Shown: in pieces, positions 39,270 to 48,390 of the stretch | How positions within the stretch are numbered: position 1 is the first letter of the stretch | Layout: each line of letters begins with the position of its first letter | Assembly (NCBI RefSeq): GCF_038024855.1 | Contig: NZ_CP139089.1 | Coordinates: 806,001 to 870,000 of the forward strand | Direction of reading: 5' to 3' | DNA: 64,000 nucleotides | Source: Methylocella tundrae | Lineage (GTDB): Bacteria; Pseudomonadota; Alphaproteobacteria; Rhizobiales; Beijerinckiaceae | The notes under the pieces: generated by a model | The model's input: only the letters and a program-made list of their open reading frames with translations | Database searches by the model: none | What the model was told of the DNA's origin: nothing | Translations under genes and position numbers: made by a program

Positions 39270-39692
39270 ATGGCGATCGAACGCACTTTCTCTATTCTCA
39301 AGCCGGATGCAACGCGGCGCAATCTCACCGGCGCTATCAACGCCCTCATCGAAAAGGCAGGCCTTCGCATCGTCGCACAGAAGCGCGTGCAGATCACGCG
39401 CGCCCAGGCCGAGACCTTTTACGCCGTGCACAAGGAGCGTCCGTTCTTTGGCGAACTCGTCGAGACGATGATCGGCGGTCCGGTCGTGGTGCAGGTGCTC
39501 GAAGGCGAGGACGCGATCAGGAAATACCGCGACGTTTTGGGCGCCACCGATCCGTCGAAAGCGGCGCCGGGCACCATTCGTAAGGAATTTGCGCTGTCGG
39601 TGGGAGAAAATTCCGCGCATGGCTCGGACGCGCCGGAGACCGCCGCGATCGAGATCGCGCAGTGGTTTTCCGGAAACGAGATCGTCGGCTGA
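39270..39692 (+). CDS. ndk: Nucleoside diphosphate kinase
   Basis: 140 residues, the usual length. It transfers the gamma-phosphate between nucleotides through a phospho-histidine. [20 protein letters not shown] is the conserved start. The active His117 is in [12 protein letters not shown]. It is a single-gene unit with a good hairpin 15 bases after the stop. Confidence 0.97.
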   Translation: MAIERTFSILKPDATRRNLTGAINALIEKAGLRIVAQKRVQITRAQAETFYAVHKERPFFGELVETMIGGPVVVQVLEGEDAIRKYRDVLGATDPSKAAPGTIRKEFALSVGENSAHGSDAPETAAIEIAQWFSGNEIVG

Positions 39693-39706
39693 AACTTCAC
39701 GACTTC

Positions 39707-39733
39707 ATAGGGCGTCTTAATTTGACGCCCTAT
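39707..39733 (+). terminator. Hairpin terminator after ndk
   Basis: A perfect 10-bp stem, ATAGGGCGTC and GACGCCCTAT, with a 7-base T/A loop, starts 15 bases after the ndk stop. The following T content is weak. It may serve both strands, since purN ends at 39812 reading toward it. Confidence 0.65.
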
Positions 39734-39811
39734 TCCATTGAATTTGCTGTGCGCAATCAATTAAACCAAAATACTCGTTATTCGCAACTGACGGCTGCAT
39801 TGGCGTCACGC

Positions 39812-40468
39812 TCAGGCAGGTGGATTGCGTAGCGAGGCCGGCGCGGCTGCGCAGTCATTCGAAAACACGCGATTGCCTTCGACGCGAAGCATTCCGGCGG
39901 CAAGACGTTCGAGCGAGGCCGGATAGATAATGTGCTCCTGCTCTAGCACGCGCGCCGCCAAAGATTCCGGCGTATCATCGTCGAGCACCGCTACCGCCGC
40001 CTGCGCGATGATAGGGCCTTCATCCATGGCGGGAACGACGAAATGCGTCGTGCAGCCATGAATTTTGACGCCATCGGTGAGAGCGCGCTCATGCGTGTCG
40101 AGGCCCCGATAGGCGGGCAGCAGGGCGGGGTGGATATTTAGCATCCGGCCCTGCCATTGCGCGATAAACCACGGGGTCAGCAAGCGCATGAATCCCGCAA
40201 GGCAGATAATCTCGATGCGATGCAGTTCGAGGAGAGCCTGCATCGAGCGCTCGAATTCCTCGCGCCCGGCATAGATTTTATGGTCGACGGCGGCGCAGGC
40301 GATGCCATTGGCTTTGGCGAAGGCGAGACCCGGAGCGTCAGGCCGGTTCGACAGCACGAGTGCGATCTCCGCCGGAAAAGCCGGAGCCCGCGCGCGCCTG
40401 ACCAACGCCTGCATGTTGGAGCCGCGACCTGAGATCAAAACCGCGGTGCGCTTGCGCCGGATGGTCAA
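39812..40468 (-). CDS. purN: Phosphoribosylglycinamide formyltransferase
   Basis: 218 residues. Third step of purine synthesis, GAR to FGAR with 10-formyl-[17 protein letters not shown] is the conserved start. [31 protein letters not shown] and the His/Asp of [16 protein letters not shown] form the active site. Its ATG overlaps the purM stop by four bases (ATGA), so purM-purN is an operon. Confidence 0.95.
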   Translation of the reverse strand: MTIRRKRTAVLISGRGSNMQALVRRARAPAFPAEIALVLSNRPDAPGLAFAKANGIACAAVDHKIYAGREEFERSMQALLELHRIEIICLAGFMRLLTPWFIAQWQGRMLNIHPALLPAYRGLDTHERALTDGVKIHGCTTHFVVPAMDEGPIIAQAAVAVLDDDTPESLAARVLEQEHIIYPASLERLAAGMLRVEGNRVFSNDCAAAPASLRNPPA

Positions 40469-41526
40469 AGCGCAAGCCGACCGGTGAAGGCGACGCGCTC
40501 GCCGGAGGTCTCGATGATGCGGCCAAGAGCGATCGGCTCTTCGCCGGCCGCGCGCAACGCGGCGACGATGGCTTCGGCCTCCGCGGCGGCGGCGACGAGA
40601 ACCATGCCGACGCCGCAGTTGAAGGTGCGCAGCATTTCCGCCTCGCTGACGCCCCCAGCGCTCGAAAGCCAGGCAAAAACCGGTAGGACCGGGATCGCTG
40701 CGAGATCAATTTCCGCGCAAACGCCGGGGGGTAAAACGCGTGGAATATTGTCGGGAAAGCCCCCGCCGGTGATGTGGGCCAAAGCCTTGACGCCGCTATG
40801 GGCCGCGAGAACAGGCAAGATCGTCTTAACATAGATGCGGGTCGGCGTCAGCAGCGCTTCGCCGAGACTTTTCTCCGGCGCAAAGGGAGCGGGCGCGGAA
40901 AACTTAAGGCCGCTCGCTGCGACGATCTTGCGGATCAGCGAAAAGCCGTTCGAATGCGCGCCGGATGAGCGCAAGCCGATGAGCAGGTCGCCAGCCTTGA
41001 CGTCGCCTCTTGGCAGGAGTTTTCCGCGTTCGACCGCGCCGACCGAAAAACCGGCGAGATCATAGTCTGCGCCGGCGTAAAGGCCCGGCATTTCGGCGGT
41101 CTCGCCGCCGATCAGCGCGGCGCCAGCCTCGACGCAGCCCCGCGCTATGCCCTTGACGACGGCGGCCGCGACTACGCCGTCGAGCTTGCCGCTGGCGTAA
41201 TAATCAAGGAAGAAGAGCGGCTCGGCGCCCTGAACGATGAGATCATTGACGCACATGGCGACGAGATCGACGCCGATCGTATCGTGAATGCCTGTCTCGA
41301 TCGCGATTCTGACCTTGGTGCCGACGCCGTCGTTGGCGGCGACGAGGATCGGATCATTGAAGCCCGCCGCCTTGAGGTCGAAGAGGCCGCCGAAGCCGCC
41401 GATTTCGGCGTCGGCCCCGGGGCGTCGCGTCGCCCGCACGAGGGGTCTGATGGTCTCGACCATGGCGTTGCCGGCGTCGATGTCAACGCCCGCGTCTGCA
41501 TAGGTGAGGTTGATTTTCTTGGTCAT
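40465..41526 (-). CDS. purM: Phosphoribosylformylglycinamidine cyclo-ligase
   Basis: 353 residues. It makes AIR from FGAM using [23 protein letters not shown] is the typical start, followed by [23 protein letters not shown] and the [11 protein letters not shown] motif. [19 protein letters not shown] lies in the C-terminal half. Normal length; first gene of the purMN operon. Confidence 0.97.
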   Translation of the reverse strand: MTKKINLTYADAGVDIDAGNAMVETIRPLVRATRRPGADAEIGGFGGLFDLKAAGFNDPILVAANDGVGTKVRIAIETGIHDTIGVDLVAMCVNDLIVQGAEPLFFLDYYASGKLDGVVAAAVVKGIARGCVEAGAALIGGETAEMPGLYAGADYDLAGFSVGAVERGKLLPRGDVKAGDLLIGLRSSGAHSNGFSLIRKIVAASGLKFSAPAPFAPEKSLGEALLTPTRIYVKTILPVLAAHSGVKALAHITGGGFPDNIPRVLPPGVCAEIDLAAIPVLPVFAWLSSAGGVSEAEMLRTFNCGVGMVLVAAAAEAEAIVAALRAAGEEPIALGRIIETSGERVAFTGRLAL

Positions 41527-41753
41527 CTGGCGTCCTGCGTCGATCGTTCAGGGCTAGCGTTTCCCGCGCTGCAAAGCAAGGTCGCGCCGCGCCTTCGCAG
41601 AGGGCCTTGATTGCGCGGCCGAGTCATCGGCATTCGGCCATGGAAAAGCGCTGAGCCATCCGTCGAAGTTGCGCATCAGGCTGGGATTTATCCGCGGCCA
41701 TGCTAGTTTGACGGAGCTTTCAACGTTTTAGACGCCTTGAACTGACATAACGA

Positions 41754-42302
41754 ATGAAGTTTTTCAAAATCGGCAGCCTTCCCAATTTGATTTCGCTGGG
41801 CCGCCTCATTCTGGTCCCGGCCATCATTTCGCTCATCGCGGCGCATCGCTGGAAAGAAGCCTTCATCTGCTTCATCATTGCCGGCGCTTCCGACGCGCTC
41901 GACGGCTGGATCGCGAAAACCTTCGATCTTCGCACGCAGCTTGGCGCCTATCTCGATCCGCTCGCCGACAAGGCGCTGATCGTCTCGATCTATGTCGCCC
42001 TCGCGATCATAGACGTCATTCCCGCGACCATCGCTATCCTCGTCGTCGCGCGAGACGTCATGATTGTTGGCGCTTTTATCGTGTCGCGGCTTCTCGATAA
42101 ACGACTCGAAGTCAGGCCGCTTTTGATCTCGAAACTCAACACTCTGGTGCAAATCCTGTTCGCCGCGCTGGTTCTTAGCATCGAGGCCTTCGGCGTACAC
42201 AAAGGCGCCTGGTTCGATGTGTCGCTCTATGCCGTCGCCGCCCTCGCGCTTGCCTCGCTCGGCGCTTATCTTAGCCAGTGGATCCGGCATATGAGCGCTT
42301 GA
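41754..42302 (+). CDS. CDP-alcohol phosphatidyltransferase (PgsA-like)
   Basis: 182 residues with about four to five membrane helices. The CDP-alcohol motif appears as DGWIAK-x8-G-x3-D-x3-D (GASDALDGWIAKTFDLR, then LGAYLDPLAD). The usual AR is AK here. Such enzymes make phosphatidylglycerophosphate or related phospholipids in the inner membrane. Because this is a short form next to an AI-2E-type permease and an HdaA-like gene, it may be a PgsA2-type paralogue. Confidence 0.85.
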   Translation: MKFFKIGSLPNLISLGRLILVPAIISLIAAHRWKEAFICFIIAGASDALDGWIAKTFDLRTQLGAYLDPLADKALIVSIYVALAIIDVIPATIAILVVARDVMIVGAFIVSRLLDKRLEVRPLLISKLNTLVQILFAALVLSIEAFGVHKGAWFDVSLYAVAALALASLGAYLSQWIRHMSA

Positions 42303-42422
42303 GGTCAGCCTCGTGGTAGAAGCGCGCTGCGGCCCGGCGTTTGCTATTCTTTGGCTATCGGCCGGGCGAGCCGCCGCGCCTCATCGCGCGGCTGCTCGCA
42401 TGCGAAGGTAAACGGAACACAA

Positions 42423-43574
42423 ATGATGCGGCTTGAATGGCAGATCGGCTTCTGGATCGGCGCGCTGTTATTGCTCGTCCTGCTGCTTTGGCTGTTCAGC
42501 GGCGTGCTGCTGCCTTTCGCCGCAGCGATGGCGCTGAGCTATCTGCTCAATCCCGTGGCGGACCGACTTGAACGGCTCGGTCTCAGCCGCCTTGGCGCGA
42601 CGCTGCTCATTATGGCCGGGTTTCTTCTCGTCCTCGGCCTCTTCCTCGTTCTCGTCATGCCGGCGTTCTGGCGCCAGCTCGCGAGCTTTTTGCAGGCCTT
42701 GCCTTCCTATGTCGTCAAGCTAGAGGATTTGATTACCGATCTTAGCGTGCGCCTCGCCCAGGATCACGGCGCCACCATGATTGAAAAGCTCGGCTTCGGC
42801 AAACAGGCGTCGACAGACCTGCGCAATTCGACAAGCGATCTCGTCAATCAGGCGGCGCAATGGGCCGGGACATTCGTCAAGTCGATATGGAGCAGCGGCG
42901 CCGCACTGATCGGGCTCTTATCGCTCCTGGTGCTGACGCCGGTCGTCACTTTCTACATGCTGCTCGACTGGGACAAGATGATCGCAACGGTCGATAGCCT
43001 CGTGCCCTTGCGCCATCGCCAGACCGTACGCGAATTGGCGCGCGAGATCGACGCCGCCATGGCCGGCTTTCTGCGCGGCCAATCGCTCGTCTGTCTGTTT
43101 CTCGGCCTCTGGTATGGAGTAGGGCTGTCCCTTGTCGGCCTCAATTTCGGGCTTCTCATCGGCATATCGGCGGGGCTTTTAAGCTTCATCCCCTATGTAG
43201 GTTCGCTGACTGCATTGGTGCTTTCCTCGGTAGTGGCGCTCGTCCAGGGCTGGCCGGAGTGGAAATTGCTGGCCATGGCGCTCGCGGTCGTTCTCGCCGG
43301 TCAATTCCTGGAAGGCAATGTTCTCTCGCCAAAGCTCGTCGGCGAATCTGTCGGCCTGCATCCGGTCTGGCTGATTTTCGCCTTGCTGGGGTTTGGCAGC
43401 CTGTTCGGCTTCACGGGGCTCATCACCGCGGTGCCCCTCGCCGCCGCCGTGGGCGTGATCCTGCGCTTCGCAGTCAGGCGCTACCGCGAGAGCAAGCTCT
43501 ACAAGGGAATCGATGCAGCGCCCGCGAAGATTATGATCGAGGCCTCGTCCGTGCCGGTCGAAAAGCGTGGCTGA
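42423..43574 (+). CDS. AI-2E/PerM family membrane transporter
   Basis: 383 residues from the ATG at 42423 (a second Met follows at once). There are about eight membrane segments: two close hairpin-like ones at the start (WIGALLLLVLLLWLFSGVLL), a soluble middle domain, then a C-terminal bundle with FLGLWYGVGLSLVGLNFGLL and IPYVGSLTALV. This is the AI-2E transporter/PerM permease layout. The substrate is unknown. The HdaA-like gene overlaps its end by 8 bases. Confidence 0.85.
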   Translation: MMRLEWQIGFWIGALLLLVLLLWLFSGVLLPFAAAMALSYLLNPVADRLERLGLSRLGATLLIMAGFLLVLGLFLVLVMPAFWRQLASFLQALPSYVVKLEDLITDLSVRLAQDHGATMIEKLGFGKQASTDLRNSTSDLVNQAAQWAGTFVKSIWSSGAALIGLLSLLVLTPVVTFYMLLDWDKMIATVDSLVPLRHRQTVRELAREIDAAMAGFLRGQSLVCLFLGLWYGVGLSLVGLNFGLLIGISAGLLSFIPYVGSLTALVLSSVVALVQGWPEWKLLAMALAVVLAGQFLEGNVLSPKLVGESVGLHPVWLIFALLGFGSLFGFTGLITAVPLAAAVGVILRFAVRRYRESKLYKGIDAAPAKIMIEASSVPVEKRG

Positions 43575-44310
43575 TATGACCGCCGAAGAAAAAGTCCCGC
43601 TTCGCTCCCGGCAACTGACGCTGGAGCTTCCGCTCGCGCCCGGCTTCGGACCTGAAGATTTTTTTGTCTCGGGCTCAAACGAGAGCGCCTATGCGATGGT
43701 CGAGCGCTGGCCCGCCTGGCCTGACCCTGTGCTTATCATCAAGGGGCCGCGAGGCTCGGGCAAAAGCCACCTTGGCGCGATCTGGGCCGCGAAGGCCGGC
43801 GCTGGAATCCTTCCCGCTGCATCATTGGGAAACGCCGAGATCGAGGCGCTCGCCAGTTCTGGGCCTCTGCTTCTGGAGGATCTTGAGGCTCTCGGCCCCG
43901 CGCAGACGCAGCTTTTTCATCTCATTAATCTCATACGCGAGAGCGGCGCCGCTCTGGTTCTGACCGCGGAGCGTCCGCCCGACGCCTGGGGCCTCGGCAT
44001 CGCGGATCTTCTGTCGCGCCTGCGTCTTGCGCCCTGCGTCGAAATCGGCGCGCCGGACGACGCCCTGATGCGCGCTGTTCTCGTCAAGCTTCTCATCGAC
44101 CGGCAACTCGTCGTCGACATCCGCGTCGTCGATTATGCGGCCCTGCATCTCGAGCGCTCACTCGACGCCGCGCGCATCTTCATCGAAGCGCTGGACCGGG
44201 AGGCGCTGGCTCGCAAATCCCGGATTACGCGGCAGATGGCGGCAGATGTGCTGCGCGCACTTTTGAAGGCCGACGCCGACGATCTCACCGCGATCGATGA
44301 AAAAGGATGA
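43567..44310 (+). CDS. hdaA: DnaA-related regulatory protein (HdaA-like)
   Basis: 247 residues. It resembles the AAA+ domain of DnaA without the DNA-binding domain: RQLTLELPLAPGFGPEDFFV, Walker A GPRGSGKS (60-67), a Walker B-like LLLEDLEAL, a sensor/Arg-finger region (LGIADLLSRLRLAP). In Caulobacter HdaA stimulates DnaA-ATP hydrolysis with the clamp; the N-terminal RQLTLELPL fits a clamp-binding motif (QLxLxLP). A downstream ATG at 43576 would be an alternative start. It overlaps the permease gene, so it is cotranscribed with it. Confidence 0.8.
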   Translation: MADMTAEEKVPLRSRQLTLELPLAPGFGPEDFFVSGSNESAYAMVERWPAWPDPVLIIKGPRGSGKSHLGAIWAAKAGAGILPAASLGNAEIEALASSGPLLLEDLEALGPAQTQLFHLINLIRESGAALVLTAERPPDAWGLGIADLLSRLRLAPCVEIGAPDDALMRAVLVKLLIDRQLVVDIRVVDYAALHLERSLDAARIFIEALDREALARKSRITRQMAADVLRALLKADADDLTAIDEKG

Positions 44311-44382
44311 CGTCTTGGCTCTCCAGTCGGCTGCGCCACGCGCGGGGGCGCTCGTGAGTTCATTTATCCGTCGCTTCAAGCG

Positions 44383-44411
44383 TTGCGCGCGGCGAAGCCT
44401 TTATCTATAAG
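44383..44411 (+). promoter_or_regulatory. Probable promoter of tRNA-Pro
   Basis: TTGCGC (44383-44388) and TATAAG (44406-44411) are separated by 17 bases and end ten bases before the tRNA gene. This fits a sigma-70 promoter with a very short leader. Confidence 0.5.
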
Positions 44412-44420
44412 GGCCGCAGT

Positions 44421-44498
44421 CGGAGTGTAGCGCAGCCCGGTTAGCGCACTAGTCTGGGGGACTAGGGGTCGTGGGTTCGAATCCCGCCACTCCGACCA
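44421..44498 (+). tRNA. tRNA-Pro (anticodon GGG)
   Basis: The acceptor stem CGGAGTG pairs with CACTCCG. The anticodon stem CTAGT/ACTAG encloses CTGGGGG, giving anticodon GGG. The T-arm has GGGTTCGAATCCC, and CCA is encoded. The gene lies just before an integrase-led element; its 3' half is the likely attachment site. Confidence 0.95.
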
Positions 44499-44626
44499 TC
44501 TATCTGCCTGATCTATAATTCATTTCAGTTCTATACGAGGTCGTGAAAAAGCGGTCGACAATAGAACATAAAGGCATCAAACGCATAGGTTGGAGCAGAA
44601 AGTCCCGAAGAAAGTCCCGAAGTTGT

Positions 44627-45775
44627 TCATGTTTCGGACGTTCCCAGCCGGCGCCTGCTCGCCGCCTCCATTCCCGCCAGGACTTCCTCATCCAAGACGT
44701 GCGCATATTTTGTCGTCGTCTCGATCTTCGAGTGATGCAACGCTTTTTGCACGAGCTTGAGGTTCTTGGTCTCGCGCAGCAGTTTGGTGGCGAAATCATG
44801 CCTCAAATCGTGAAAGCGAAGATCCGCGGGGATGCTCGGGCCGCCGCCCCGATTCTTTGCGCGTCGCCACATCGTCTTTAAGCCCGACGCCGTGATCGGT
44901 TTCCGCGCGCCCCTGGCATGGCCTTCCTTGCCCGGCTTGGCGCGCGCCGCCGCATAGGTGAAGACATAGTCGGTCGGATTGGCCATCTCCGACATAAGAA
45001 TCGCGCGCATCTCAAACGTGATGGGATGGTCGATCAGCTTGCCGCCCTTGCCGATCGTCCTGATTCGACCGCCGGCCAGGTCCACGCTGTCTTTTCTCAA
45101 AAGGCATTCCGACAATCTGAGGCCGGCCGCCCGCGCAAAGCAGACCAGCGGCAAGAAATCGCGTCTGACAGCTTCGCGAACCGCACCTTCCTCCGCCGCG
45201 CGCACCTCGCGGACACGCTCGGTCGGCTCTTTGAGCAAGTGCTTCCGCCAATCCGGCTCGTTCTTGAGGGGGATGCGCCAGACGCGCGCCGCCCGATTGA
45301 ACAGCTTCTGCAAGGGCTCAATGGTCGAGCGATTGACTGTCGCCGCGGCGATCGTCGGGGGCGCGATGCGCCTTTTAGGATTCTGTGGATCGCGAACCAG
45401 CTTGCGGCCGCGCACGGTTTGAGCGCGCCGCCAGGCGACGAGCTTTGCAACGTCGTCGTCCGAAATCTGGTCCAGCCGCATCGCGTTGCCGAAGTAATTG
45501 CAAAGCCGGTTGAGATTGGTGAGGGTCGTTTCGGCGCCGGAATGGTGCTGGCCGACCTCAGTCCAGTAGCGCTGCGCCGCGACGCCCATCATCAGCGGAC
45601 CGCCGGCGACAGACTCTTGCGCCTTGAGCGCGGCCTTCGCCTTCTCTTTTTGGTCTTTTTCTACCGCTTCCGCTTCTCTTCGCGAAGTTTGGCCCGTAGA
45701 GCCTGAAAATCGAACACGTCGGAACTGGAAGTCAAATTGGTAGACCGCCGAGTTTTTCGGCTTGTAGACTGACAC
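44627..45775 (-). CDS. int: Tyrosine recombinase (integrase)
   Basis: 382 residues. Catalytic residues of the family are visible: Arg220 (ARAAGLRLSE), His322 and Arg325 (FHDLRHDFAT), His348 (LHHSK) and the nucleophile Tyr357 (TTTKYAHV). The N-terminal part carries an AP2-like arm-binding region (VYQFDFQFRRVRFSGSTG) and a SAM-like core-binding domain. It ends 129 bases from the tRNA-Pro gene and reads toward it, the usual arrangement at attL. The excisionase-like gene overlaps its start by 115 bases. Confidence 0.95.
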   Translation of the reverse strand: MSVYKPKNSAVYQFDFQFRRVRFSGSTGQTSRREAEAVEKDQKEKAKAALKAQESVAGGPLMMGVAAQRYWTEVGQHHSGAETTLTNLNRLCNYFGNAMRLDQISDDDVAKLVAWRRAQTVRGRKLVRDPQNPKRRIAPPTIAAATVNRSTIEPLQKLFNRAARVWRIPLKNEPDWRKHLLKEPTERVREVRAAEEGAVREAVRRDFLPLVCFARAAGLRLSECLLRKDSVDLAGGRIRTIGKGGKLIDHPITFEMRAILMSEMANPTDYVFTYAAARAKPGKEGHARGARKPITASGLKTMWRRAKNRGGGPSIPADLRFHDLRHDFATKLLRETKNLKLVQKALHHSKIETTTKYAHVLDEEVLAGMEAASRRRLGTSET

Positions 45776-45987
45776 GACCGCCCTCCGAATTCCTTGCGCT
45801 CGCGCTTGAAAGCTTCAATGTCGGCCGGATCGAAAGCATAATGCTTACGCATCTTGCCGCGACCCGTTAAAATACGGGGCAGCGTGCCATCCTTGACATG
45901 CTCTTGCAACATCCTTGGCGAAATGCAGAGGATTCGCGCGACATCCTTAGCCCGCAGCAGCTGGCCATCGTTGGCGGATTCATCCAT
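45661..45987 (-). CDS. Excisionase-like helix-turn-helix protein
   Basis: 108 residues from the Met at 45987. LLRAKDVARILCISPRMLQE followed by HVKDGTLPRI and KHYAFDPADIEAFKRER is a MerR/HTH_17-type winged helix used by excisionases and phage regulators. The C-terminal tail is basic and overlaps the integrase start in another frame. Its position directly upstream of int supports an Xis role; regulation of int is the alternative. Confidence 0.7.
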   Translation of the reverse strand: MDESANDGQLLRAKDVARILCISPRMLQEHVKDGTLPRILTGRGKMRKHYAFDPADIEAFKRERKEFGGRSCQSTSRKTRRSTNLTSSSDVFDFQALRAKLREEKRKR

Positions 45988-46537
45988 GGCCGCCTCCGTT
46001 GGCCCAGATGACCTCGAAATTGCGCTTGAACGCCGCCGCGGCCTCGGCGCTTTCGAGGATGATGAGGTCATTATCCTGGCGTTTGAGGCCCGAGGCCGAG
46101 AAATTTGCGGCTCCCGAGCGGAGCACGCGGCCGTCGACCGTGTAGCTTTTGAGATGCATCAGTGGAGTTGACGCCGATTTTACCCGGATCTCGACGCCTG
46201 GCGTGATTTTCAGATCCTGAAGCGCCTCATAGGGTTTTCCGTAATCACGGATCTGATCCTCGTACAGATAGATGCGCAGGGCGACGCCACGATCGGCGGC
46301 GCGGGTCAGCGCTTCTATGACCGCGACGTCGCTCAGGACATAGGCAGCCATGTCGATCGAGACTTTGGCTTCATTGATCAGCGCGACGTCGATTCGCTCG
46401 AGGTTCTCGGCCGGCGCGTAATGGACGATTGGCGCTGGATCAGCCTTGGCCTGCCATAGAGCGGGGACGCCTCGGAAAAGCGCCGCGTCGAGCACTGTGC
46501 CGACCAGCAGGATGGCGACGAACTTGCGGCTGGTCAT
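45980..46537 (-). CDS. Phospholipase D-like nuclease, exported
   Basis: 185 residues with one HKD motif: His128-Leu-Lys130 and Asp135 (LMHLKSYTVDGRV), then SGAANFSASG. Single-motif PLD proteins such as Nuc act as dimeric endonucleases. The N-terminus FVAILLVGTVLDAALF is a signal peptide or anchor, so the enzyme should sit in the periplasm. It lies between the DUF5131 and excisionase-like genes with short overlaps on both sides. Degrading incoming DNA is a possible role, inferred only. Confidence 0.8.
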   Translation of the reverse strand: MTSRKFVAILLVGTVLDAALFRGVPALWQAKADPAPIVHYAPAENLERIDVALINEAKVSIDMAAYVLSDVAVIEALTRAADRGVALRIYLYEDQIRDYGKPYEALQDLKITPGVEIRVKSASTPLMHLKSYTVDGRVLRSGAANFSASGLKRQDNDLIILESAEAAAAFKRNFEVIWANGGGHG

Positions 46538-47655
46538 TGCGATGCTCCCGGAAACTCATTGTGCTCGCGGCCGTCGAGGAGGCGGCTGGCGGCCCTCTTG
46601 CCGACGCGGCGCATCACATGAAACCGATCGCCGTGGAAGCCGCAGCCTCCATCACGATTCAGCCATTTGGACTTGCCATGGTTTACGTAATCGTAGGTAT
46701 AGTCAGCGCGCCAATCGGGGTCGTCGTGATCACGATCTAGGCTCGTCTCCCACTCGCCCCATTGTTTGAAAAAGAAGGGAACGCCGGCGGCGGCGCATTG
46801 ATCGCGGATCGCCCGCGCCCAATCGGGATGCATGGGCCTCGCGTTCGGGCCGCTCTCGCCGCCGCAGATGACCCAATCAAGGCCACGCTTGCATCGTTCG
46901 TCATGATGGTGATGCAGTTGGCGCGGGCACTCCGGTGTACCGATTCCTCGGTGCATCCCGTCACATCCGCGCTGGCCGCCGATCCATAATGTACCGCCTA
47001 ATGTCGAATCGAGATCGATCGGCCCGAGCATCGGCTCAATCGAAACAAACCGCACCGCCGCTGGCGTCGCGCGCAGATCTGGAATCCGCGCGTTGGCGTT
47101 CTTTTGATCCTCGGCGGAGACGCCAAGCCAACAATTCTTGATCGGCCATTCGGCTGGGGTCTCCGGCAACCATTCGGCTCCGGTGATGGCCAACGCCGCT
47201 TCGTAGATCCGTTCGGAGCCTGGCGCGGGCGGCCCGCGCTTGCACCACGTCTCGTGGACTTCCGAGATATACGCCCGCATCCGCGCGCTGCGCTTCGTGA
47301 GCACCTGAAAAGTATGCTGCGGGCAAAGCGCCATAATCGCGAAGATGCGGTCGATCCATTCGTCTTTCACGAAATCGGCGAAGATATCCGTCATCGAGCA
47401 GACGAAGATCCTTCGCGGCTTTTTCCAGCGCAGTGGTTGGAGCAATATTCGCTCGTCGAGAAACAGATCAACTATGCTCAGATTGCCCGGCTTGAACGCA
47501 AGGCCACTCCCGAGACGAAGGTTCATTCTTTCGCTGTAGCAATTGCGGCAGCCTTCGCTGACATGCTCGCAATGCCATCCATCGCCGTCTTGGCTAGACG
47601 CCCGAATAGGCGTCCAACTGGCGTCGGTCCATTCGATCTTGCTCTTATCGCCCAT
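46534..47655 (-). CDS. DUF5131 (phage Gp37/Gp68) family protein
   Basis: 373 residues from the Met at 47655. It opens KSKIEWTDASWTPIRA, then CEHVSEGCRNCYSERM with Cys29, Cys36 and Cys39. This Trp-thr-pro start and Cys cluster mark the DUF5131 family. Known members are found in phages and next to three-Cys-motif partner genes; function is unknown and a radical-SAM-like fold has been suggested from the cysteines. It overlaps the PLD nuclease gene by four bases. Confidence 0.8.
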   Translation of the reverse strand: MGDKSKIEWTDASWTPIRASSQDGDGWHCEHVSEGCRNCYSERMNLRLGSGLAFKPGNLSIVDLFLDERILLQPLRWKKPRRIFVCSMTDIFADFVKDEWIDRIFAIMALCPQHTFQVLTKRSARMRAYISEVHETWCKRGPPAPGSERIYEAALAITGAEWLPETPAEWPIKNCWLGVSAEDQKNANARIPDLRATPAAVRFVSIEPMLGPIDLDSTLGGTLWIGGQRGCDGMHRGIGTPECPRQLHHHHDERCKRGLDWVICGGESGPNARPMHPDWARAIRDQCAAAGVPFFFKQWGEWETSLDRDHDDPDWRADYTYDYVNHGKSKWLNRDGGCGFHGDRFHVMRRVGKRAASRLLDGREHNEFPGASQ

Positions 47656-47873
47656 CAGACTAATCCTTTGTCGATCGCGAGGCGCTCGGGCATCGTGACT
47701 GTGGCGACATCGGGGCTTGTAATCTCGAACTCGACGGCTGCCTTTGGAAGCCAAACGGCTTTCTCTCGGTCGCCATCGTCCGAGACGAGAATGGCGCCTT
47801 CGTTCTTCATTCCAGGCTTCGTCTCATGATGGATCACAAGCGCGAGGTCGATGATGTCTGAGCGGGCGGTCAT
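47655..47873 (-). CDS. Small hypothetical phage protein
   Basis: 72 residues from the ATG at 47873, with AAAGGA nine bases upstream. A GTG at 47891 overlapping the previous stop is an alternative. The sequence is mixed alpha/beta (LALVIHHETKPGMKNEGAIL, VWLPKAAVEFE). No family recognised. Its stop overlaps the DUF5131 start. Confidence 0.6.
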   Translation of the reverse strand: MTARSDIIDLALVIHHETKPGMKNEGAILVSDDGDREKAVWLPKAAVEFEITSPDVATVTMPERLAIDKGLV

Positions 47874-47887
47874 GATCGCCATTCCTT

Positions 47888-48379
47888 TCACGCTGCGAGA
47901 TTGGCCTCGTCGAGACTGACGCCTTCATAATAGCCGAGCCAGTTGAGGCGCTTGAGCAGGCGAACCGCCTGCTTTTCGGCGGAGCGGTTCAGCGCCGGCT
48001 CATTGGCCGCCGGCTGCAACGCCGGCATGATCAGATCCATGCCGCGCGCCATGGCGCCGCCGGCGTGCAGGACGAGGTAATCCTGCGCCACGATCCTTTG
48101 CAGCGCGTAGAACCATACAAGGCCGGCCTTGGCGACCAGCGCGCCTTCCTGCCGGTGCTGGCGCATCACATCCTCGAAGAGACGTTCGGCGCGGCGCTCG
48201 AGGCTTCGGCGCTTGGCCGGCAGCAGATCGGCGAACGGCTCCTCGGCGGCTTGCGCGAAAAGGTCGATCGCTTCCCGCGCCTCCGGCCGTGTCGGATCAT
48301 CGACGCCGGACGTCATGACGTCGAACATTACAAGGGCGGGGAGGGCGAGCTCTACGCGGGCTTTGTCGGTCAGGCGCAT
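47888..48379 (-). CDS. Hypothetical phage protein
   Basis: 163 residues, helical, with Arg/Glu-rich segments (PAKRRSLERRAERLFEDVMR). No motif recognised. It lies 11 bases after ssb in the leftward operon and its stop overlaps the next gene's GTG. Confidence 0.6.
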   Translation of the reverse strand: MRLTDKARVELALPALVMFDVMTSGVDDPTRPEAREAIDLFAQAAEEPFADLLPAKRRSLERRAERLFEDVMRQHRQEGALVAKAGLVWFYALQRIVAQDYLVLHAGGAMARGMDLIMPALQPAANEPALNRSAEKQAVRLLKRLNWLGYYEGVSLDEANLAA

Positions 48380-48390
48380 GGCGGTCTCGG

